Under the pieces are notes generated by a model. The model did no database searches and was not told the origin of the DNA. It saw only the letters and a list, made by a program, of their open reading frames with translations. Below, piece after piece: positions 41,076-49,032 of a DNA stretch of 64,000 nucleotides. Made by a program: the position numbers and the translations under genes. Position 1 is the first letter of the stretch. The number at the start of each line of letters is the position of its first letter. Origin of the DNA: Ralstonia pickettii (GTDB lineage: Bacteria; Pseudomonadota; Gammaproteobacteria; Burkholderiales; Burkholderiaceae); assembly GCF_016466415.2 (NCBI RefSeq), contig NZ_CP066771.1:2728001-2792000 (forward strand), given 5' to 3'.

Positions 41076-42371
41076 TCAGCCGAGTGCGTGCTTGATCAAC
41101 AAGCGTTTGATAAATGGCGTCATGCCCACCATGCGCATCCCCGCGTTGCGTACCGTGCGGGGCAGCGCGCCCGGCAGGGCGAACAGTTTGTGCAGACCGT
41201 CCGTGGCGGCCGTGAGCGAAAGCAGGTCTTCGCGGCGGGCACGTTCGTAACGGCGCAGCAACCTCAGATCGCCATGATCGCGCATGGTTTCACGTTCCGC
41301 CATCACGCGACCGATTTCCGACACATCCCTAAGCCCGAGGTTCATGCCCTGCCCGGCCAGCGGATGGATCACATGGGCGGCATCGCCCACCAGCGCCACG
41401 CGCGGCGCGACGGCGCGGCTGGCGTGCTGCAGCACGAGCGGGAAACCTTGCGCAGGCGTGATGTTCGACAAGCGCCCGAAGCGTGCGGCGACAGCGCCAC
41501 CCGCCGCGGCTTCCACGGCACGGCACAGCGCCTCGGGCGACAGCGCGAGCAGTTCGCGGGCGTGGTCTTCGCTGGCAGACCACACCATCGACACACGCCG
41601 ATCGGGCAACGGCAGCATCGCAAGGATTTCGCCGCGTACGGGGGGGCCGTCATCCGGCGCTGCGGCCTGCTCGGCGGATGCACCGAGGAACCATTGCCAC
41701 GCGGTGTCCTGATGCCAGTGCTCGGCCTGGAAGTTGGCTACCACACCAAGCTGCCGATACGGTTTCGCTTCGGCCTGGATGCCGGCCTGCTCGCGCACCC
41801 AAGAATGCTTGCCGTCGGCGCCGATCACGCATTCCGCCCGGATCGTCTGCCCATCCGCCAGCGTCAGCTTTACGGCGTCGGCTTCCATTTCGAAACCGGT
41901 GGCGGCATGCGGGAACGACTGCACCGTGTGGGCAAAGCGCAGCGCAGTTTCCAGCGCGCGCTCCACGAGCGAAGATTCGGCAATCCATGCCAGCTGCGGC
42001 GTGCCGGCCGCGTAGGCGGAAAAATGCAGGTCCGGGTGGGCGTGCTCGCCGCGTGCGGCAGCATCGTCGCCGAAGATCCGCATGTCGTGCACCGGCTGCA
42101 CGCGGGTCATGTCGAGCGCCGGCCAGATGCGCAATTGCTCGAGCAACGCCTGGGAGCTGGACGAGAACGCGTAAACACGTGCGTCCCACGCGTCCGGCCC
42201 GGCGGGTGTGGAGGCTGGGGCGGGTGGCGCGATATGCGCAATGCGCAAGCCGATCTGCGCCAGCCGCAGCGCGCAGGCGCGCCCGACGATGCCGCCGCCC
42301 ACCACGGCCAAGTGGTAAGGCGCTGCCTCCCGGGAAGCCGCCTTCGAAGTGGAAAACGCGGGTGTATTCAT
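41076..42371 (-). CDS. UbiH/UbiF/Coq6-family FAD monooxygenase
   Basis: A 431-residue flavoprotein hydroxylase of ubiquinone biosynthesis type. N-terminal FAD-binding VVGGGIVGRACALRLA, DAR motif (WDARVYAFS), the ADGKHS motif, and the C-terminal GDAAHVIHPLAGQGMNLGLRDV. Which ring position it hydroxylates (UbiH, UbiF or UbiI role) cannot be decided from sequence. Confidence 0.9.
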   Translation of the reverse strand: MNTPAFSTSKAASREAAPYHLAVVGGGIVGRACALRLAQIGLRIAHIAPPAPASTPAGPDAWDARVYAFSSSSQALLEQLRIWPALDMTRVQPVHDMRIFGDDAAARGEHAHPDLHFSAYAAGTPQLAWIAESSLVERALETALRFAHTVQSFPHAATGFEMEADAVKLTLADGQTIRAECVIGADGKHSWVREQAGIQAEAKPYRQLGVVANFQAEHWHQDTAWQWFLGASAEQAAAPDDGPPVRGEILAMLPLPDRRVSMVWSASEDHARELLALSPEALCRAVEAAAGGAVAARFGRLSNITPAQGFPLVLQHASRAVAPRVALVGDAAHVIHPLAGQGMNLGLRDVSEIGRVMAERETMRDHGDLRLLRRYERARREDLLSLTAATDGLHKLFALPGALPRTVRNAGMRMVGMTPFIKRLLIKHALG

Positions 42372-42734
42372 GGTGAGCCGATTATAGCGGCGGGGGGTGT
42401 TGCAGCCTTGCGGGCGCGCAAAAGTGTCGCGACAGATAGGGGCGCCGCCGCATACGGGCTCGGTGTGGATGCATCTCGCCCCTGAAGAGGCAAGAAAGTC
42501 ACTTCAAATCCTTGGCGTCTTCGAAGCATATCGGCTGCACATATGTGCCATGCGCGCCGCATATGTGCCAAAGACGTCGCTATCTGCAAACCCGCGAAGT
42601 GACGCCATTTTCACCTCAGCTCCCCGCGCTCAAGTCATACGCCGGGATGGACGATAAAAGCCGGGCAATTCGACGTTTTGAAGGGCTCGGGCCACCGATA
42701 CAGTGCGGGTCCGATCCACGCATTTCTCATCGCC
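42372..42734. promoter_or_regulatory. Intergenic region with paired ATATGTGCCA motifs
   Basis: A 363-bp divergent region without a gene. GCACATATGTGC (42537-42548) is a perfect 12-bp palindrome. The decamer ATATGTGCCA occurs at 42541-42550 and again at 42561-42570, exactly 20 bp apart, so on the same face of the helix. This looks like a two-site operator for an unknown regulator of the envelope genes downstream or of the UbiH-type gene. Confidence 0.5.
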
Positions 42735-43124
42735 ATGTGGACTTTTTCCGAACGCTCCGCCGCATCTTTGACGCTGGCCGCGCTGCTGGCCCTGGCCGGC
42801 TGTGCGCAAATGCCCGCCCAGACGCCTGCCCCGGTGGCCCGCTCCGCGCCCACGGGTGAAGTCATGACGTTCGTCATCCCGCCCGATGCGCTGGGCGCGC
42901 ACGATCCGCAATTGACCGCTGTGCTGACCAAGGCCGGTGCGTTGGCCGCAGCGCAAAAACGCCCGGCGACGATCCAGGTGGCCGCATTGGCACAGGATTT
43001 CCGCTATCTGAACCAGGCGCTGTGGAACGGCGTGCCCGCGCAGCGCGCCGGCTATGTCCGCCTGGAAAACCTGACCGTCAGCGCCAGCCAGCCTTACAGC
43101 GTGACGATCCGCATGCAGGACTAA
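42735..43124 (+). CDS. Small lipoprotein of unknown function
   Basis: A 129-residue protein with a lipoprotein signal (lipobox LAGC near residue 23). The mature part has a Pro/Ala-rich linker, then an alpha/beta domain ending in LTVSASQPYSVTIRMQD. The ATG at 42735 lies at the start of the signal peptide; a longer form (42678) is less likely. First of three small envelope genes in the same direction (10- and 24-bp gaps). No family recognised. Confidence 0.65.
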   Translation: MWTFSERSAASLTLAALLALAGCAQMPAQTPAPVARSAPTGEVMTFVIPPDALGAHDPQLTAVLTKAGALAAAQKRPATIQVAALAQDFRYLNQALWNGVPAQRAGYVRLENLTVSASQPYSVTIRMQD

Positions 43125-43134
43125 GAGGAACGTC

Positions 43135-43473
43135 ATGCGTATGACCCATCTGCTCTTCCCGCTCACCGTCGGCCTGCTGACGGTACCGGCCGCCTCGGCT
43201 TTTGCCGCGCCGCCCGATGCACTGATGCCGGCGACGGCCGCCGCGCCCGACCGCGTCTATCCGCCCCTGCCCTCGCTGGCGATGCTGCCGCCGGGCGGCG
43301 GCGCCGAGATCGAGCCCGCGCCTGCCGCCCACACGCGTAGCAGCAAGCGCAAGGTTGTGACAACACAGTGGCGCAAGGCGACCGAGCCGGTGCCGCGCAT
43401 GGTGGTGTCGGAGGCATCGCACACATATCTGGCCGGTATCGAGCGACAGCTTGAAGTGGCCCTGCAGAAGTAA
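43135..43473 (+). CDS. Small secreted protein of unknown function
   Basis: A 112-residue protein with a signal peptide (cleavage after AFA, near residue 24), a Pro/Ala-rich mature N-terminus and a basic patch (SSKRKVVTTQWRK) before a short C-terminal helix (TYLAGIERQLEVALQK). AAGAGGAACGTC precedes the ATG. It sits between a lipoprotein gene and a lytic transglycosylase gene. No domain recognised. Confidence 0.6.
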   Translation: MRMTHLLFPLTVGLLTVPAASAFAAPPDALMPATAAAPDRVYPPLPSLAMLPPGGGAEIEPAPAAHTRSSKRKVVTTQWRKATEPVPRMVVSEASHTYLAGIERQLEVALQK

Positions 43474-43497
43474 TCCACGATCTCCGCCGGAGCCGTC

Positions 43498-43971
43498 ATG
43501 CCCCTCGCCCGCCTTCTTTGCTTGAACTGGTGCCGCCTTGCCGCGGCCCTTTTGCTGGTTGCTTCCAGCGTTGCAGCGCACGCCGCCTCGGGCGATTGCT
43601 TCGAGCAGGCCGGGACCTATCAGGGCGTCAACCCGACGGTGCTGCGCGCGATCGTGTGGTTTGAATCGAAGGGCGATGCGGGCGCCATCCATCGCAACGC
43701 TGACGGCTCGGTCGACATCGGCCAGGCGCAGATCAACTCGATCCACTTCGGCACGCTGGCGCGCTATGGCGTGCCGCGCCACGCGCTGACCGACGCTTGC
43801 GTGAACGTATTCGTGGCGGCCTGGCTGCTCAAGCAAAAAATGGTTCGCCACGGAAACACATGGCGGGCCATCGGCGCGTACCACTCCGAAACGCCCGCCC
43901 ACCGCGACGCCTATGCGCGCAGCATCCAGCGGGTGCTGATGTCGTGGGGGGAATTGCGGGCCGACCGCTGA
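43498..43971 (+). CDS. Lytic transglycosylase (IagB/VirB1-like)
   Basis: A 157-residue secreted SLT-domain protein. A signal peptide ends near AHA-A (residue 30). Catalytic Glu lies in AIVWFESKGD, and GSVDIGQAQINSIHF and RAIGAYHS are SLT signatures. Small transglycosylases of this type open peptidoglycan for secretion systems or pili. No secretion system gene is nearby; it may work with the two preceding small envelope proteins. Confidence 0.85.
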   Translation: MPLARLLCLNWCRLAAALLLVASSVAAHAASGDCFEQAGTYQGVNPTVLRAIVWFESKGDAGAIHRNADGSVDIGQAQINSIHFGTLARYGVPRHALTDACVNVFVAAWLLKQKMVRHGNTWRAIGAYHSETPAHRDAYARSIQRVLMSWGELRADR

Positions 43972-44002
43972 ATCGGGTCCGGCTCCGGAAGCCGGCTGCC
44001 GC

Positions 44003-44380
44003 TCAGTAGTACGAGACGGCGGCGTAGGCCTGACGTGCGCCGATGGCGCGGCGCTCCCCGCTGACCAGGCGCATCAATTCATCCTGGCGCGGACAGACCA
44101 GCGCACGCACACGGGCGTCGTTGGCCAGAATGCGCATCATCAGGTCGCGCTTGCGCTGTACTTCTTCGTGCGACAAGGCCGGGCGCAGACCGTGGCCCAA
44201 GCGCTCCATGTGCGCCGCGCATTCGCGCTCCAGCAAGCTCACTTCGTCCCAGTCGCCGCGTTCTGCAGCATCCACCATGTCTTCGGACAGGCTGGCGATG
44301 GCCTCGTAGCAGGCGAACAGGCCGGCGCTGTCGGAAACCGTATGGATCGGGCGGGTGGCGGTGGCGACGGTCCAGGACAT
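44003..44380 (-). CDS. fliT: FliT-like flagellar chaperone
   Basis: A 125-residue helical protein. YEAIASLSEDMVDAAERGDWDEV followed by LLERECAAHMERL matches the FliT family of flagellar export chaperones, which bind the filament cap FliD. MSWTVATA after GGAGCACAGC is the chosen start. No flagellar genes are adjacent in this window, so it is isolated from fliD and fliS here. It converges with the transglycosylase gene. Confidence 0.75.
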   Translation of the reverse strand: MSWTVATATRPIHTVSDSAGLFACYEAIASLSEDMVDAAERGDWDEVSLLERECAAHMERLGHGLRPALSHEEVQRKRDLMMRILANDARVRALVCPRQDELMRLVSGERRAIGARQAYAAVSYY

Positions 44381-44791
44381 GCTGTGCTCCAGAATCAAAC
44401 GTGTTGTTTGCGGGAAGTCAGTGCAATAGGCATGCCCGGCCGGCGCCGAGTCGTCTCCAACTCGCCCATAAATGCCGCTAAAGCCTTTGCCGGCTTGGGT
44501 TCTCAGGATACGGAGGGCATCCGGCCGCAGGCGTCGCAGGCCCGAAAAATGGCCGATCGAGGCGAAGTTGTTACGTTTCTGAAACGTAACGCGTAACAGG
44601 GTCGTAACGCCTTCCCACCCTGACCCGCCCAGGGCCTTGCTCGAACCGAAGGCGCTTGCATTCCAGGGCTAGACCCCATCCGGAGCGGTTACAATCACGC
44701 CTTTCCGTGAACGACGCGCACAGCCCGGATTCCACTGTGCTGCCGCCTCTCCCCGCGTCACGCAACCCCTTGATTCAGAGCCTTTTTCACC
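44381..44791. promoter_or_regulatory. Divergent region with a GTTACGTTT palindrome
   Basis: About 410 bp between fliT and ychF, without a gene. The perfect inverted repeat GTTACGTTT-CTG-AAACGTAAC (44570-44590) is followed by two more CGTAAC half-sites at 44592-44597 and 44603-44608. No T tract follows, so a protein-binding site is more likely than a terminator. Which gene it controls is not known. Confidence 0.5.
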
Positions 44792-45886
44792 ATGAGCCTC
44801 CAATGCGGCATCGTCGGTCTGCCGAACGTCGGTAAGTCGACCCTATTCAATGCCCTGACCAAAGCCGGCATCGCCGCCGAGAACTACCCGTTCTGCACGA
44901 TCGAGCCCAACGTCGGCGTGGTGGAAGTGCCGGACGCCCGCCTGCAGGCGCTGGCCGACATCGTCAAGCCCGAGCGGGTGCTGCCGGCGGTGGTCGAGTT
45001 CGTCGATATTGCGGGCCTGGTGGCGGGCGCCTCCAAAGGGGAAGGCCTCGGCAACCAGTTCCTGGCCAACATCCGCGAGACGGATGCCATCACGCACGTG
45101 GTGCGCTGTTTCGAAGATGAAAACGTGATCCACGTTGCCGGCAAGGTCGACCCGATCGCTGACATCGAAGTCATCAACACCGAACTGGCCCTTGCTGATC
45201 TGAGTACGGTGGAGAAGGCGCTGCAGCGCTACACCAAGGCCGCTAAGTCGGGCAACGACAAGGAAGCCGCCAAGCTGGTCGCCGTGCTGGAAAAAGCACA
45301 GAAGGTGCTGGACGAAGCCAAACCCGTGCGTGGCCTGAACCTGACCGACGACGAGTGGGCAACGCTCAAGCCGCTGTGCCTGATCACCGCCAAGCCGACC
45401 ATGTACGTTGCCAACGTGCGCGAAGACGGCTTCGAGAACAACCCGCACCTCGACGCGGTGCGCAACTACGCCGCGCAGACGAATTCGCCGGTGGTGGCCG
45501 TGTGCGCCGCCATCGAAGCCGAAATCGCAGACCTGGATGACGCCGACAAGGCCGAATTCCTGGCCGACATCGGCATGGACGAACCCGGCCTGAACCGCGT
45601 GATCCGCGCGGCCTTCAAGCTGCTCGGCCTGCAAACCTACTTCACCGCCGGCGTGAAGGAAGTGCGCGCCTGGACGATCCATATCGGCGACACGGCCCCG
45701 CGCGCCGCAGCGGCCATCCACACCGACTTCGAACGCGGCTTCATCCGCGCCCAGACCATCTCGTACGACGATTTCATCCAGTACAAGGGCGAACAGGGTG
45801 CCAAGGAAGCCGGCAAGATGCGCGCCGAAGGCAAGGAATACATCGTCAAGGACGGCGACGTGCTGCACTTCCTGTTCAACGTCTGA
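44792..45886 (+). CDS. ychF: Redox-regulated ATPase/GTPase YchF (OLA1 family)
   Basis: A 364-residue P-loop NTPase of the Obg superfamily that binds ribosomes and prefers ATP. G1 GLPNVGKST at residues 8-16, G3 DIAGLV, the C-terminal TGS domain ([30 protein letters not shown]) and the closing [11 protein letters not shown] are typical. Highly conserved, correct length. Followed by a strong terminator. Confidence 0.97.
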   Translation: MSLQCGIVGLPNVGKSTLFNALTKAGIAAENYPFCTIEPNVGVVEVPDARLQALADIVKPERVLPAVVEFVDIAGLVAGASKGEGLGNQFLANIRETDAITHVVRCFEDENVIHVAGKVDPIADIEVINTELALADLSTVEKALQRYTKAAKSGNDKEAAKLVAVLEKAQKVLDEAKPVRGLNLTDDEWATLKPLCLITAKPTMYVANVREDGFENNPHLDAVRNYAAQTNSPVVAVCAAIEAEIADLDDADKAEFLADIGMDEPGLNRVIRAAFKLLGLQTYFTAGVKEVRAWTIHIGDTAPRAAAAIHTDFERGFIRAQTISYDDFIQYKGEQGAKEAGKMRAEGKEYIVKDGDVLHFLFNV

Positions 45887-45906
45887 CCCCGCGCACGTTC
45901 AACGAG

Positions 45907-45936
45907 AAAGCCCCGCAGTGATTGCGGGGCTTTTTT
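45907..45936 (+). terminator. Rho-independent terminator of ychF
   Basis: An 11-base stem, AAAGCCCCGCA / TGCGGGGCTTT, with a five-base loop, continuing into TTTTTT. Confidence 0.95.
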
Positions 45937-46224
45937 CATGGGCGAGGCGCAAGCACGCAGCGGTGGCCCGCCAGACGAATGCCGTCCCCACCCTTGTAAC
46001 GTTGAGGCGACCCAGCATCACTTTTTTACACGCGGGCAAGTGAACAAGACGGCTTTGATGCTCGGCAAGGCCCATCGCTGCGCCATTTTCACGTCGCTGG
46101 CATGCCGGTTGCGTGCAACACCGCAGATACGCTGAACCCCGGCAGGCCGCTTCCGCCCGGGGCAGCCCGCCGCCCCGACTGGCATTCAGCCAGGACCGTT
46201 GGGGCGGCGCACTCGCCCAACGCC
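45937..46224. other. Upstream region of the phytochrome-like kinase
   Basis: About 290 bp. An in-frame ATG at 46102 could extend the kinase by 41 residues, but the translated extension is Pro/Arg-rich and not phytochrome-like. No distinct promoter or operator was recognised. Confidence 0.4.
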
Positions 46225-48513
46225 ATGAGTTCGCAATCGCCTCCGCCCTTGTCTGCAGTTGACGACATCGACGCCTCGCCCGGTATCGGCAGCAACGCTG
46301 CCATCCAGTCGCGCGGGGTGCTGCTGTGTCTGTCCGAACCTGATCTGCGCATCCACCAGGTGAGCGAAAACCTGGAAGCCGCACTGGGTACGCCACTGGC
46401 TGCCGCGCTGCAGGCGCCTGTTGACCGTGTCATCGGCACCGCAGGGCGCGAGGTGCTGGAGCGCGCCCTGGGCACGCACAGCGTCGACGGACACCCCCTG
46501 TATATCGGCACACTCCTGACACCGCACGGGCACGCGCTCGACGCGGTGGTACATCGGCACAAGGGCACGCTCATCCTGGAGGTGGAACCCGCCGTGCATG
46601 CGGCCGACGGCGCGTTTGCGTCGATATATCCGCTGGTGCGCACCTTCGTCGCCAGCCTGCAAGCCGTAGGCACGGTCGATGCGCTGACGGACCTCGCCGC
46701 GCGCGAAGTACGCCGCCTCACCCACTTCGGCCGCGTCACGATTTACCGCATTGAGCGCGATGGTTGCTTGGGGGCGCTAGCCGAAGCGCGCGACGATGCC
46801 TATGACACGCTGGTCGGTACCCACCTGTCTGGCGCCGGTATGACGCCCGAACTGCGCAATCTGTATGGCCACAACCCCTTGCGCCTGGTGGCAGACGTCG
46901 ACGACACACCGGTGGGCCTGGTGCCGCCGCTGCATTCGTCCACTGGGCGGACGACCGATCTGACCTACGCGGCCCTGCGCGCGGCCTCCGATGCGCAGCG
47001 CGAAACCATGCGCCGCATGGGCGCGAAGGCATCGCTCACGCTGGCGCTTACGGTGCGCGGGAATCTCTGGGGCTTGATCGTCTGCCACCATGCCACGCCG
47101 TGTTCGCTGTCGTTCGAAGTGCGCACGGCATGCGAACACCTGGCGCAGATTCTGTCGCTGCAGATCGAAGCGAAGGAAGATCGCGCCGAGATCGCCCACC
47201 GGCTGGAACTGCGGCGCATCCTGGTGCGCCTGCTGGCCGCGATGGCCGACCGTGACCATTTCCACGAAGGCCTGCTCGAACATCCCGCCGATCTGCTGCG
47301 CTTTGCCTCGGCCAGCGGCGCCGCCATCGTTCGCCAGGGCGAGTGCGTGCGCATCGGTGCCGCGCCTGACGAAGCCAGCATCCTGCGCCTGACCGAATGG
47401 CTGGCCAATGCGCACCCCGGGGAGGTCTTCCACACCGACCGTCTGGCCGTCACCTACCCGGACGGCGCCGCGCTGCTGCCGCAGGCCAGCGGCGTGCTGG
47501 CCGTGCAGGTTTCGCAGCTGCATCGCCACTACGTGCTGTGGTTCCGCCCCGAAACCCCGCACACCGTGCGCTGGGCAGGCGACGTACCGGACGCGGCCAT
47601 CGCCCACGACAGCCAGCACGTGCTGGGCCGCACCCGCCATTGGCAGGAGCGCATCGCGCACACTTCGCGCCCGTGGCGCACAAGCGAAGTGGAAACCGCC
47701 GCGGAGTTCCGCTACGCCGTCCTGAACATCGTGCTGCGCCGCGCGGAAGAAGCCGCGGAGTTGGCCAGCGAACTGCGCCGCGCCAACCACGAACTGGAAG
47801 CGTTTTCGTATTCCGTATCGCACGACTTGCGCGCGCCGCTGCGCCACATCGCCGGCTATGCCGAACTACTGGACGAGATGGAGGGCCAGCACGTCTCGGA
47901 GCGGGGGCGGCACTTTCTGCAGACGATTTCCGAGTCGTCGCGTTTTGCGGGCAAGCTCGTCGACGACCTGCTTACCTTCTCGCAGATGGGCCGCGGCGCG
48001 CTTCACCTGACCGATGTCGACCTTGCCCTGCTGGTGCGCGGCGTTGTGCGCGATCTGACGGTAGACCAGGGGCGGCGCCACATCGAATGGAACATCGGCG
48101 CCTTGCCAGTGGTGCGCGCCGACCCGGCATTCCTGCAACTGGCGATGCGCAACCTGCTCTCCAACGCAGTCAAATACACGCGCGGCCGTGACCCGGCGCG
48201 CATCCATATCGACGCCGAACAGACCGACGCCGAAACCATCGTGCGCATTGCCGACAACGGCGTGGGCTTCTCGATGGAATACGTGGCCAAGCTGTTCGGC
48301 GTGTTCCAGCGGCTGCATCGCATGGACGAGTTCGAGGGCACTGGCATCGGCCTGGCCAATGTGCGGCGCATCATCGATCGCCACGGCGGCCGCACCTGGG
48401 CCGAGGGCGAGCTTGATCGCGGCGCGACGTTCTACTTTGCGCTGCCGCGCACGCCCGACCCGCTGGCAGCATCCGGGGCGGGCCTCCGAACACCCATGAC
48501 TCGCGATGCCTGA
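46225..48513 (+). CDS. Phytochrome-like sensor histidine kinase with degenerate chromophore pocket
   Basis: 762 residues: PAS-like (about 10-115), GAF (130-310), PHY (315-500), HisKA with His533 in SYSVSHDLRAPLRH, and HATPase (ADNGVGF, GTGIGLANV). It aligns with bacteriophytochromes throughout (HNPLRLVADVDDTPV, LIVCHHATPCSLSFEVRTACEHL). By alignment the biliverdin cysteine is Asp16; the PASDIP motif is GAGMTP (203-208), losing its Asp; the conserved pocket His (SPxHxxYLRNMG) is Gln258; and the PHY-tongue PRxSF is not kept. It may therefore not bind bilin covalently, or at all. The kinase core looks intact. Genes for a response regulator and a hybrid kinase follow in the same direction. Confidence 0.85.
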   Translation: MSSQSPPPLSAVDDIDASPGIGSNAAIQSRGVLLCLSEPDLRIHQVSENLEAALGTPLAAALQAPVDRVIGTAGREVLERALGTHSVDGHPLYIGTLLTPHGHALDAVVHRHKGTLILEVEPAVHAADGAFASIYPLVRTFVASLQAVGTVDALTDLAAREVRRLTHFGRVTIYRIERDGCLGALAEARDDAYDTLVGTHLSGAGMTPELRNLYGHNPLRLVADVDDTPVGLVPPLHSSTGRTTDLTYAALRAASDAQRETMRRMGAKASLTLALTVRGNLWGLIVCHHATPCSLSFEVRTACEHLAQILSLQIEAKEDRAEIAHRLELRRILVRLLAAMADRDHFHEGLLEHPADLLRFASASGAAIVRQGECVRIGAAPDEASILRLTEWLANAHPGEVFHTDRLAVTYPDGAALLPQASGVLAVQVSQLHRHYVLWFRPETPHTVRWAGDVPDAAIAHDSQHVLGRTRHWQERIAHTSRPWRTSEVETAAEFRYAVLNIVLRRAEEAAELASELRRANHELEAFSYSVSHDLRAPLRHIAGYAELLDEMEGQHVSERGRHFLQTISESSRFAGKLVDDLLTFSQMGRGALHLTDVDLALLVRGVVRDLTVDQGRRHIEWNIGALPVVRADPAFLQLAMRNLLSNAVKYTRGRDPARIHIDAEQTDAETIVRIADNGVGFSMEYVAKLFGVFQRLHRMDEFEGTGIGLANVRRIIDRHGGRTWAEGELDRGATFYFALPRTPDPLAASGAGLRTPMTRDA

Positions 48514-48539
48514 TCGTTCTTTCCACGTTGATCGTCACC

Positions 48540-49007
48540 ATGCTCAAACCCATCCTGCTCGTTGAAGACAATCCGAACGACCTCGAGCTGACCCTGCTGG
48601 CGCTGGAGCGCAGCCAGCTTGCCAACGATGTGGTCGTCACCCGCGACGGCGCTGAAGCGCTGGACTACCTGCACGCGCGCAACCTGTACGCGCAACGCGT
48701 GCCGGGCAACCCTGCCGTGGTGCTGCTCGACTTGAAGCTGCCCAAGGTCGACGGGCTGGAAGTGCTGGCCGAGATCCGAGCCACGCCCGTGCTCAAGAGC
48801 CTGCCCGTGGTCATGCTCACGTCGTCGCGCGAAGAAACCGATCTGCTGCGCAGCTACGAACTGGGCGTCAACGCCTACGTGGTCAAACCGGTGGAGTTCC
48901 GGGCGTTTGTCGATGCGATTGCCGACCTGGGCGTATTCTGGGCGGTGCTCAATGAACCGCCGCCCGGCTCCACCCGGGCACGCCGCACATTGCTGCCGGC
49001 AAGCTAG
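48540..49007 (+). CDS. Single-domain response regulator (Rcp1-like)
   Basis: 155 residues, one CheY-like receiver: acidic pair VEDNPND, phospho-Asp in VVLLDLKLPKVDG, Thr/Ser in VMLTSS and Lys in VVKPVEF. The subtype is that of Rcp1-like partners of phytochrome kinases. No output domain, so it should act through protein contacts or a phosphorelay. It starts 26 bp after the kinase gene and ends 25 bp before the hybrid kinase. ATG 48540 is preferred over one four codons earlier. Confidence 0.92.
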   Translation: MLKPILLVEDNPNDLELTLLALERSQLANDVVVTRDGAEALDYLHARNLYAQRVPGNPAVVLLDLKLPKVDGLEVLAEIRATPVLKSLPVVMLTSSREETDLLRSYELGVNAYVVKPVEFRAFVDAIADLGVFWAVLNEPPPGSTRARRTLLPAS

Positions 49008-49032
49008 CGGCCCATCCGGAGCATTCGCCCCC

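Noticed and set aside
46102-46224. Upstream start extending the phytochrome-like kinase by 41 residues
   Set aside because: The extension is Pro/Arg-rich with no resemblance to phytochromes. The inner ATG gives the usual N-terminal length.
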